DNA of 64,000 bases. It comes from Caldilineaceae bacterium (GTDB taxonomy: Bacteria; Chloroflexota; Anaerolineae; Caldilineales; Caldilineaceae). Each line of letters opens with the position of its first letter. The first letter of the stretch is position 1. The notes under the pieces were generated by a model. It made no database searches. It worked only from the letters and a program-made list of their open reading frames with translations, and was not told the DNA's origin. This document shows positions 8,870 through 16,077 of the stretch, in pieces. Location: positions 1 through 64,000 of the forward strand of contig WTGY01000140.1 in the NCBI GenBank assembly GCA_011523365.1, written 5' to 3'. The translations under genes were made by a program, and so were the position numbers.

Positions 8870-8897
8870 ATTATAGAATATCTTTTTCTCCTCTCAA
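8870..8897 (-). promoter_or_regulatory. Sigma-70-type promoter for the DegT-family aminotransferase gene
   Basis: On the minus strand there is TTGAGA (8892-8897), a 16-base spacer and a perfect TATAAT (8870-8875). The leader before the ATG at 8627 would be about 235 bases, long enough to hold a regulatory RNA, though I recognise none. Confidence 0.55.
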
Positions 8898-9011
8898 AAC
8901 GCCCGAAATCGGGGAGGGTGCATCCCAAAATAGGGGGAACTTTCGTATACCTCTGGAAGAAACGATGCCACCCTCAGTTCCCACTCCAGTTTCCGCCAGA
9001 ATAACCGCCGT

Positions 9012-9192
9012 CCCTAACCACTGACCACTGCAGTTCCGGGCGGTCGGGCCTATTCGGCCCTCCCTTGTGCGGGGGCTCCGCCCCCGCAACGCCCCCCTAC
9101 TGCCTACCCGACCTGGTGTCGACATTGGTGACGGGTGCCCAATCGAAAATGTCCAGCCAGACCACGTCCCGCCAGTCCCATCAGATTCCCGT
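9012..9192 (+). repeat. Dispersed intergenic double-hairpin repeat, copy 1
   Basis: A second copy lies at 52134-52340 in the same orientation. The core starting at 9038 is identical for its first 59 bases. It then stays similar through GGTGTCGACATTGGTGAC and CCAGCCAGACC to GCCAGTCCCATC. The core forms two tandem hairpins: GGGCC-TATTC-GGCCC (9046-9060) and CGGGGGC-TCC-GCCCCCG (9070-9086). Weaker resemblance continues on the left to CCCTAACCACT and possibly to GCATCCCAAAA near 8920. No transposase, long open frame or target duplication is visible. It could be a MITE-like or REP-like element or a non-coding RNA. Confidence 0.8.
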
Positions 9193-9461
9193 AGGTGCCT
9201 GCCCTGTGCCCCTCGAAAGGCCGGACCACAATATCGCCCGCCACCGCCGCGCATTCCCCGCCTGGCCCTCTTCGCTCCAAAACTGGGACGCCCACGAAAA
9301 CGCAGCCTGAATGGTTTGGCTGAAACTGTCCACGTGTGCAAAGCTAAACGCCTGCTGCCCTTTGCCGCAAAGGAAGCCGCATTCTCGATACTGAACTGCT
9401 GCTTCGGGCCGGGTTGTCGCTGCAACAGATACAGGTTGCACACCACACAGAGAACCTCGCA

Positions 9462-10274
9462 ATGTCATTCAACCACCCTTTCCCAACGACCCGACCACCC
9501 ATATCCATTGCAGAGAGCGACAAAAAAATAACGCACATCGATCTCCCCGAACTGCAATGGTGGCCCATCGTACCGTCCCTCGGCCACCACTCAATGCAGG
9601 CCACCTACGAGGCCGATTCGCTGGAGCTGAGCGCGGTGACAGAAATGTCCGCAGCCAGCCTCGCCAGAATTCACGACCTGGACTGCGTCGAGATCGCGGT
9701 ACGGGAAAAAGCAATTCGCGAAGACTGGGATGTCCCCGGCAGTCCAAGTCTCTTCTATGCAAGCCTCGATGAGGGCGAGACGAGATGGCTGGGCGTTGTT
9801 CAGCAGATGGACGGCAGAAAGGTGCTGCAAACCTTCAAAGACAAATGGTTCGAAGCAAACTGGGGCCGTGGTGCCAAACGCAAAATCTGTGACGACGTCC
9901 GCTACCAGCCCCAGCCTGATGGCACCTACCGCACGACCCGCGGGCAGGGCATTGGCGCGGGAACCTACGACGTTACCATCGGCGCCCAAACGTTCCACTG
10001 CCTGCGCGTCTGGGACACGCTTGGCTCACCACCGAGCGAACACCAGGAATTGGCCGAAGCGTTCATCGAAGAAGGTGGGCGTGTCGTGTTCTATCGTCAG
10101 TACCGGGGCAGGCAGATGGGCCCAGGGGATACCGACTGGGCCATCAAGTACCCGGAAAACCTGAAGATCGTCATCGATGGCTGCGTCTATGTGCACTGTA
10201 ACTGCACGGGCAGAGCGCACGACCTGATTACGAACACGGCCATCGGTTGCGAGTTGCCGGGATTGAGGTCCTGA
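9462..10274 (+). CDS. Conserved-looking protein of unknown function
   Basis: The 270-residue product has no signal peptide or membrane segment and appears cytoplasmic. Composition is that of a real globular protein. Visible features are a WWPIVPSLGHH segment near residue 30, a central KWFEANWGRG region, and a Cys pair in VHCNCTG near the C-terminus; none is a motif I recognise. The ATG at 9462 was preferred to an earlier in-frame alternative start at 9414 because the earlier part looks like the flanking repeat region. There is no strong ribosome binding site. It lies upstream of the promoter for the sialidase-like/Opp operon, so it is probably a separate transcript. Confidence 0.6.
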   Translation: MSFNHPFPTTRPPISIAESDKKITHIDLPELQWWPIVPSLGHHSMQATYEADSLELSAVTEMSAASLARIHDLDCVEIAVREKAIREDWDVPGSPSLFYASLDEGETRWLGVVQQMDGRKVLQTFKDKWFEANWGRGAKRKICDDVRYQPQPDGTYRTTRGQGIGAGTYDVTIGAQTFHCLRVWDTLGSPPSEHQELAEAFIEEGGRVVFYRQYRGRQMGPGDTDWAIKYPENLKIVIDGCVYVHCNCTGRAHDLITNTAIGCELPGLRS

Positions 10275-10451
10275 CGAAAACCGGGTACTCCAATTCTGTC
10301 GGGTCGCATTTGCCCCTGTTGCCCGAATTCAGTTTCGACCATCACTTAATGCCCGTAAAGATAGAGTACTCTGCGCAGGAGAACGAACTGCGGTATCTCC
10401 CCTGATCCTGCCGCGCCGCTATTCGCGACGCCTCCACCCTTCTCTGCGTGT

Positions 10452-10479
10452 TTGACATCCTTCCGATCTTCCCTATAAT
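10452..10479 (+). promoter_or_regulatory. Consensus sigma-70 promoter for the sialidase-like/Opp operon
   Basis: TTGACA (10452-10457), a 16-base spacer and TATAAT (10474-10479) give a perfect two-box match. The transcript would start near 10486, about 70 bases before the GTG chosen for the next gene. Confidence 0.75.
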
Positions 10480-10554
10480 TCTGACACTGGCAACCCGATA
10501 TGCCGGCCGCAGTCCTCAGATCCGAACTTGTGCTTTCCCACAAGAGCCGCTTTC

Positions 10555-11535
10555 GTGCCCTCCATCCGAGTCAGTTCCGTCCGTCAACTATTCAATGACG
10601 GCAATCACAATGCTTTCACCGATATGTGTCGGTTCAGTGATCGCCTCTATCTGACATTCCGCAGCTGCCCCGACGGCCACATGCTTTTCTCCTCGTCACG
10701 CATCGTTGTGTTGTCAAGCACAGATGGAATCGACTGGAAGCAGGTTCATTCCTTCAGTGCTGCCAACCGGGATGTCAGAGACCCCCACTTTCTGGTCTTC
10801 GACAACAAGCTGTTCGTCTACACCGGCGCTTGGTGGGTGACGCCCGGAAACGCCGAGGATAGGGACGTCAACGATCATCTTGGCTTCTGCGCCTGGAGCA
10901 AAGACGGCGAGAACTGGCACGGGCCGCGCATGTTGGACGGTACCCACGGCCACTACATCTGGCGCGCGGCCGCAAATAACGGATTGGCCTATCTCAACGG
11001 CCGCCGCATCCGCAATTTCGATGTGCTTGGCCGGCGCGACGAGCCCCCGGAGTGGATGGAGTCCTGGCTGCTGCAAAGTTTTGACGGATTCACCTGGACG
11101 CCGCTCAGCCTGATTCAACCCGCCCACGGCGACGAAACCGCGCTCCTCTTCGAAAACAACGACGACCTGCTGGCGGTCGCTCGCGCCGGCGGCCGGCCCG
11201 CGCAACTCTGTAGTTCAAAGCCACCCTACACCGACTGGAAGTGCACCGATCTGGATAGGCACATCGGCGGCCCCCTCCTTGCCCGCTGGGGAAATCAGAT
11301 CCTGGTCGGCGGGCGCAAGCATACTGAGGATGGCCCTGTCACCGCCCTGTATGAGTTGGTCGGCACAGAGCTGGAGGAAGTCGCCATCCTGCCCAGCGGG
11401 GGCGACAACTCCTATCCCGGCTTCGTCGAACTGGGACCGGACAGCGCCTTACTGTCCTACTACTCGAGTCACGAAGGCAGCGGAACGGGCCTGGCGCCCT
11501 CCGCCATCTATCTGGCTTCACTGGAAAAACACTGA
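10555..11535 (+). CDS. Sialidase-like (BNR/Asp-box) beta-propeller protein
   Basis: The 326-residue product carries at least three Asp-box motifs of the S-x-D-G-x-x-W type: SSTDGIDW, SKDGENW and SFDGFTW. These are the turn motifs of sialidase-type beta-propellers. No signal peptide is seen, so it is probably cytoplasmic, unlike secreted sialidases. Such proteins may hydrolyse glycosides or merely bind glycans; catalytic residues cannot be assigned safely. The GTG at 10555 was preferred over a TTG at 10528, but neither has a good ribosome binding site. It is the first gene after a consensus promoter and is followed after 19 bases by the OppB gene, suggesting its substrate relates to what that importer brings in. 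Confidence 0.7.
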   Translation: MPSIRVSSVRQLFNDGNHNAFTDMCRFSDRLYLTFRSCPDGHMLFSSSRIVVLSSTDGIDWKQVHSFSAANRDVRDPHFLVFDNKLFVYTGAWWVTPGNAEDRDVNDHLGFCAWSKDGENWHGPRMLDGTHGHYIWRAAANNGLAYLNGRRIRNFDVLGRRDEPPEWMESWLLQSFDGFTWTPLSLIQPAHGDETALLFENNDDLLAVARAGGRPAQLCSSKPPYTDWKCTDLDRHIGGPLLARWGNQILVGGRKHTEDGPVTALYELVGTELEEVAILPSGGDNSYPGFVELGPDSALLSYYSSHEGSGTGLAPSAIYLASLEKH

Positions 11536-11554
11536 CGCCTGGTAAATACCGAAA

Positions 11555-12541
11555 ATGTGGTCCTTTATCCTTCGCCGCATCCTGCTGATGGTGCCTACCC
11601 TGTTCGTCGTCTCCGTCATCTCTTTCGTCATCATTGAGGCGCCGCCGGGTGATTTCATGGACTCCTACGTGAATGCACTCCTGCAGGAGCAGGAAGCGGT
11701 CGACCCGGCCGAAATCGAATCGCTGCGCAAACGTTACGGTCTGGATGCGCCCACCTACGTGCGTTATTTCCGCTGGCTCGGCAACATCATGCAGGGCAAC
11801 CTGGGGCGCTCGCTGGAATGGAACCAGCCCGTCAGCAAACTCGTCGCCGACCGCCTGCCCTGGAGTCTCGCCATCTCGGTCGCCTCCTTCTTCCTTGCCT
11901 ATGCAATCGCGATCCCGATCGGCCTCTATTCCGCCACCCGTCAATACTCGCTCGGAGACTATTTCTTCACCCTGATCGGATTCATCGGACTGGCCACGCC
12001 CAACTTTCTGCTCGCCCTCCTGATCCTATGGTACTACTTTGTCGCTACCGGCAACGTGGCGGTCGGCCTCTTTTCCGACGAATACCTGATCGCGCCCTGG
12101 AGTTTCGCCAAGTTCATCGATCTCCTTAAGCACCTCTGGCTGCCGGCCCTGGTCGTCGGCACCGCCGGCACGGCCGGCCTGATACGCGTCATGCGCGCCA
12201 ACCTGCTCGATGAGCTGGAGCGGCCCTATGTAATGGTGGCCCGTTCGAAAGGACTGTCCGAGGGCAAGCTCCTTGTCAAATACCCTTTCCGTATCGCCAT
12301 GAATCCCGTCGCCAGCACCATCGGCTGGACGCTGCCGACACTCGTGAACGGCGAACTGCTGGCCTCACTCGTACTGGGCCTGCCCACAATCGCCCCGCTT
12401 TTCGTCGGCGCGCTGCTCAGCCAGGACATGTTCCTGGCAGGCAGTGTCGTCATGATATTAAGCACGCTTACGCTCGTGGGCACGCTGCTCTCCGACATCG
12501 TGCTCGCCTGGCTCGATCCTCGTATTCGCGGCGCCATCTGA
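11555..12541 (+). CDS. Peptide/nickel-type ABC transporter permease, OppB/DppB family
   Basis: The 328-residue permease has an N-terminal helix in RRILLMVPTLFVVSVISFVI, the PPGDFMD motif, several further helices, the EAA loop (RPYVMVARSKGLSEGKLLV) and a final DPRIRG. It is the first membrane component of a complete importer (B, C, D, F, A) encoded in order on the plus strand. It is a close relative of the OppB at 2821-3810. Confidence 0.93.
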   Translation: MWSFILRRILLMVPTLFVVSVISFVIIEAPPGDFMDSYVNALLQEQEAVDPAEIESLRKRYGLDAPTYVRYFRWLGNIMQGNLGRSLEWNQPVSKLVADRLPWSLAISVASFFLAYAIAIPIGLYSATRQYSLGDYFFTLIGFIGLATPNFLLALLILWYYFVATGNVAVGLFSDEYLIAPWSFAKFIDLLKHLWLPALVVGTAGTAGLIRVMRANLLDELERPYVMVARSKGLSEGKLLVKYPFRIAMNPVASTIGWTLPTLVNGELLASLVLGLPTIAPLFVGALLSQDMFLAGSVVMILSTLTLVGTLLSDIVLAWLDPRIRGAI

Positions 12542-12610
12542 GTTTGAAATCCGGGCAAAGAAGGCCTTCCAACTCGAACATGCAAGCCGCAACAGACTGG
12601 TAGAACTGCA

Positions 12611-13750
12611 ATGGCCGTAATCGAAGAGAGATTCCAATCGAGCAACACTGGCGTGGACGCCAGCGACGAGGATCTGTCAGTCGCGACGCAGTGGCAGCTG
12701 ATCCGCTGGAAGTTCCTGAGGCACAAGGTTGCTGTCATTTCGTTAGTGTTGATAGCGATCTTCTATATCTTTGCTATCTTTGCCGAGTTCCTCTCTCCAT
12801 ACGACCCCGCCCACCACGACACCGACTACATGTTCATGCCTCCCCAGCGGCTGCGTTTCTTCGACGAAGGGCAGTTTCAGTTGCGTCCCTTCGTTTACGG
12901 CATGACTTCCAAGATGGACGAAAATACCTTCAGGACGACTTGGGAGTTGGATACAACCCAGAAATTCCCTGTCAAGCTGTTCGTACGCGGCGATTCCTAC
13001 AAACTGTGGGGCCTGTTCGAGAGCAACATCCACCTCATCGGCGTCGAAGAAGGCACCTTCTTCCTCATCGGAACCGACAAGATGGGACGCGACCTTCTCT
13101 CACGCATCATATTCGGCGGCCGCATCTCGCTGTCCGTCGGCCTGCTGGGCATCGCCATCAGTTTCGTGATCGGCGTCATCATGGGCGGCGTCTCCGGCTA
13201 TTTCGGCGGCGTCACCGACCTGGTAATCCAGCGCATAATCGAATTCCTGCGTTCGATTCCCACTCTGCCGCTTTGGATGGCGCTGAGCGTGGCTCTTCCT
13301 CCTACGTGGACCGTCGTGCAGATATACTTTGGCATCGTGGTTATTCTCTCCCTCGTCGGCTGGACGGGGCTGGCGCGCGTCGTGCGCGGCAAGTTCATGT
13401 CTCTTCGCGAAGAGGAGTATGTGATGGCCGCCCAACTCAACGGCTCGAACGAGGCTCGGGTCATCTTCAAGCACATGCTGCCCTCTTTCACCAGCCACAT
13501 CATCGCCTCCCTGACCCTGAGCGTTCCCGGCATGATACTGGGCGAGACAGCGCTGAGCTTTATCGGTCTCGGCCTCCAGAACCCGGCCATCAGCTGGGGC
13601 GTGCTGCTTAAAGACGCCCAGCGGATCATCGTCTTGGCCGACTCCCCCTGGCTGCTCTCCCCGGGCCTGTTCGTCATCATCGCCATTCTCTGCTTCAACT
13701 TCGTCGGCGACGGCCTGCGCGATGCCGCCGACCCGTATTCGTCAATCTAG
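12611..13750 (+). CDS. Peptide/nickel-type ABC transporter permease, OppC/DppC family
   Basis: The 379-residue permease partners the OppB encoded 69 bases upstream. The first membrane helix is near residues 40-60. An insertion of about 85 residues then precedes GTDKMGRD and the permease core. The insertion contains MPPQRLRFFDEG, FVYGM and YKLWGLFESN, and aligns with the one in the OppC at 1605-2768. The EAA loop (EEYVMAAQLNGSNEARVIF) and the ending FNFVGDGLRDAADP are canonical. No strong ribosome binding site precedes the ATG. Confidence 0.92.
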   Translation: MAVIEERFQSSNTGVDASDEDLSVATQWQLIRWKFLRHKVAVISLVLIAIFYIFAIFAEFLSPYDPAHHDTDYMFMPPQRLRFFDEGQFQLRPFVYGMTSKMDENTFRTTWELDTTQKFPVKLFVRGDSYKLWGLFESNIHLIGVEEGTFFLIGTDKMGRDLLSRIIFGGRISLSVGLLGIAISFVIGVIMGGVSGYFGGVTDLVIQRIIEFLRSIPTLPLWMALSVALPPTWTVVQIYFGIVVILSLVGWTGLARVVRGKFMSLREEEYVMAAQLNGSNEARVIFKHMLPSFTSHIIASLTLSVPGMILGETALSFIGLGLQNPAISWGVLLKDAQRIIVLADSPWLLSPGLFVIIAILCFNFVGDGLRDAADPYSSI

Positions 13751-13770
13751 GCAGACCGCGAACCTGTCAC

Positions 13771-14772
13771 ATGACCCAGTCACCACTCCTGCTCAGCGTA
13801 GACAACCTGGCCACCCACTTCTTCTCGCAAGAGGGCATCCTCGAGGCCGTGGACGGCGTCTCCTTTGACATTCACGCCGGCGAGGCGCTGGGCATCGCCG
13901 GCGAGAGCGGCTGCGGCAAGAGCGTTACCGCCCAGTCAATCCTGCGTATCGTGCCCAAGAACGGCAAAATCGTTATGGGCGAAATCTCCCTCTTTCAGAA
14001 CGGTGAATCTGTTGACCTGGTGCAACTGGATGATCGCGGGCAGGAGATTCGCCAGATTCGCGGCGGCGAGATAGCCATGGTCTTCCAGGAGCCCATGGCC
14101 GCCTTCAGCATGGTCTACACGATTGGCAATCAGATCACCGAGGTAATTCGGCTGCACCAGGACTGCAGCCAGAATGAGGCGCGGGACCGGGCGATCGAAA
14201 TGCTTCGGCGCGTGGGTATGCCCAAGCCGGAACAGACCATCGACGCCTACCCCTTTGCGCTCAGCGGCGGGATGCGTCAACGCGCTATGATTGCAATGGC
14301 CCTCTCCTGCCATCCCGCTTTGCTGATCGCCGACGAGCCAACCACCGCCGTCGACGTTACGATTCAGGCCCAGGTGCTCGAGCTGATGAAGGACCTGCAG
14401 CGGGACATGGGCATGGCACTGATTGTCATCACGCATGACCTCGCTGTCATCTCCGAACTGTGTGATCGTGTCATGATCATGTATCTGGGTAAAGACGTGG
14501 AGAGCGCGCCCGCCGATGTCATCTTTCGCGAGCCAAAGCATCCCTACACGATCGGTCTTCTGCGCTCCGTACCCGAGCTGGGAGAAGGCCACAACCAGGA
14601 GCTCGACCCTATTACCGGTTCCGTACCTAGCCCCTACCGCCGGCCGCCGGGCTGTCCCTTCTATCCCCGCTGCCCGGAGTTCATACCCGACGTCTGCGAC
14701 GTCCACCTGCCGCCCCAAATTGAGTTGGCGGGAGGACATCGCGTCCGCTGTCATCTGTATGTCCAGGACTGA
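13771..14772 (+). CDS. Oligopeptide ABC transporter ATP-binding protein, OppD/DppD family
   Basis: The 333-residue cytoplasmic ATPase powers the OppBC channel. Walker A is GESGCGKS (residues 44-51), the ABC signature is LSGGMRQR near 164-171, and Walker B is LLIADEPTTAVD near 186-197, followed by the H-loop in VITHDLA. The Cys-rich oligopeptide-transport C-terminal domain is present (PGCPFYPRCPEF). It lies 20 bases after OppC and 4 bases before OppF. Confidence 0.95.
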   Translation: MTQSPLLLSVDNLATHFFSQEGILEAVDGVSFDIHAGEALGIAGESGCGKSVTAQSILRIVPKNGKIVMGEISLFQNGESVDLVQLDDRGQEIRQIRGGEIAMVFQEPMAAFSMVYTIGNQITEVIRLHQDCSQNEARDRAIEMLRRVGMPKPEQTIDAYPFALSGGMRQRAMIAMALSCHPALLIADEPTTAVDVTIQAQVLELMKDLQRDMGMALIVITHDLAVISELCDRVMIMYLGKDVESAPADVIFREPKHPYTIGLLRSVPELGEGHNQELDPITGSVPSPYRRPPGCPFYPRCPEFIPDVCDVHLPPQIELAGGHRVRCHLYVQD

Positions 14773-14776
14773 GAAC

Positions 14777-15922
14777 ATGGCACAAGCAGATGCTGTTCCA
14801 AACGGCACGAATACAACCACGCATTCTCCGTCTGGCCGGCTTCCCCGGCAACAGGAAGAGAGCCAGCAATTGCCCGGCTCCGACAATGTCCTTGAAGTAA
14901 CCGACCTGCGTAAGTATTTCCCCATCCTGCGTGGCTTCTTCCGTCGCCATGTTGGCGAGGTAAAAGCGGTCGATGAAGTCAGCTTCCACGTCGCACGCGG
15001 CGAGACCCTTGCGCTGGTCGGGGAGAGCGGCTGCGGCAAGACAACAACCGGCCGCTGCGTCATGAGGGCGATCGAGCCTTCCGGTGGGTCGGTCCTGTTT
15101 CGCAAACGCGACGGCGAAGAGATTGAAATTACCTCACTCACCAGGCCGGAACTGCGCTCCGTGCAGCAGCATATGGGGATGATCTTTCAGGATCCCTTCT
15201 CATCGCTTAACCCGCGACTTACAGTCCTCGAAATCATTGGCGAACCTTTTGTCACCCGTAAACTGATCAGCGGCAGGCGCGAACTGGAAGAGAGGGTGGC
15301 CCAGCTCCTGCGCAGCGTCCGCCTGGATCCGACCTACATGCGGCGCTATCCTCATGCCTTCAGCGGCGGCCAGCGCCAGCGCATTGCGATTGCCCGCGCC
15401 CTGGCCCTGGACCCCGACTTCGTCGTCGCCGACGAACCGGTGTCCGCGCTCGACGTTTCCGTGCAGGCCCAGATTCTCAGCCTGCTCAAAGAACTGCAAT
15501 CCGAACTGCATCTGACCTATCTCTTCATCACCCACAACCTGTCCGTTGTCGAATATCTGAGTGACCGTGTCTCGGTGATGTACGTCGGCCAGATCGTTGA
15601 GCTGGGCCGTACCGACTCGATCTTCCGCCAACCCCGCCATCCCTACACCGAGGCCCTGCTCTCGGCCGTGCCCGTAGTAGAAACCGGCAAGACCGGCCGC
15701 CGCCGGGAGCGCATCATCTTGGAGGGCGACGTCGCAGACCCGTCCAATGTGCCGGCCGGCTGCACGTTCCATCCCCGCTGTCCGTACGTCCAGGACATCT
15801 GCCGCGTCGAAGAACCCCAGCTCGTCGATCTGGCGGGGTCGAACGGCAGCCAGCCCCACTTCGTGCGCTGTCACTTCGCAGAGGAGCTGGACCTGCAAGG
15901 CGTACGCAATTCGCCGCAGTGA
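14777..15922 (+). CDS. Oligopeptide ABC transporter ATP-binding protein, OppF/DppF family
   Basis: The 381-residue ATPase is the second nucleotide-binding subunit. Walker A is GESGCGKT near residues 81-88, the signature is FSGGQRQR, Walker B is FVVADEPVSALD, and the OppF C-terminal Cys motif is AGCTFHPRCPY. The ATG at 14777 comes 4 bases after the OppD stop. A much longer reading frame beginning at 14516 inside OppD is not needed, since the protein from 14777 is complete. The first 35 or so residues are low-complexity and polar, slightly longer than usual before the domain starts. Confidence 0.95.
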   Translation: MAQADAVPNGTNTTTHSPSGRLPRQQEESQQLPGSDNVLEVTDLRKYFPILRGFFRRHVGEVKAVDEVSFHVARGETLALVGESGCGKTTTGRCVMRAIEPSGGSVLFRKRDGEEIEITSLTRPELRSVQQHMGMIFQDPFSSLNPRLTVLEIIGEPFVTRKLISGRRELEERVAQLLRSVRLDPTYMRRYPHAFSGGQRQRIAIARALALDPDFVVADEPVSALDVSVQAQILSLLKELQSELHLTYLFITHNLSVVEYLSDRVSVMYVGQIVELGRTDSIFRQPRHPYTEALLSAVPVVETGKTGRRRERIILEGDVADPSNVPAGCTFHPRCPYVQDICRVEEPQLVDLAGSNGSQPHFVRCHFAEELDLQGVRNSPQ

Positions 15923-16077
15923 CCGATCGCTTTCTCTGCGTCTGAACTACCTGTAGACCCACGATGGACCCTTGCCTTCACCACTGGCAAGACATCAATG
16001 AACAAGACAGGAGGTGTGAACTTCACAAATTGACCGAGTTTCGCAAACGTAATCTTTCACGCACAAGGAGCAAAACT

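Larger units (their letters stand above)
8628..9461. other. Divergent intergenic region with promoter and structured repeat
   Basis: This 834-base gap lies between the minus-strand aminotransferase and the plus-strand unknown gene. It contains a minus-strand promoter at 8870-8897 and the double-hairpin repeat from about 9012. Short open frames exist on both strands but none has domain similarity or a credible start. No tRNA or recognised riboswitch was seen. Confidence 0.6.

Noticed and set aside
13936-15141. 401-residue minus-strand open frame across OppD and OppF
   Set aside because: Shadow of two ATPases with intact Walker and signature motifs.
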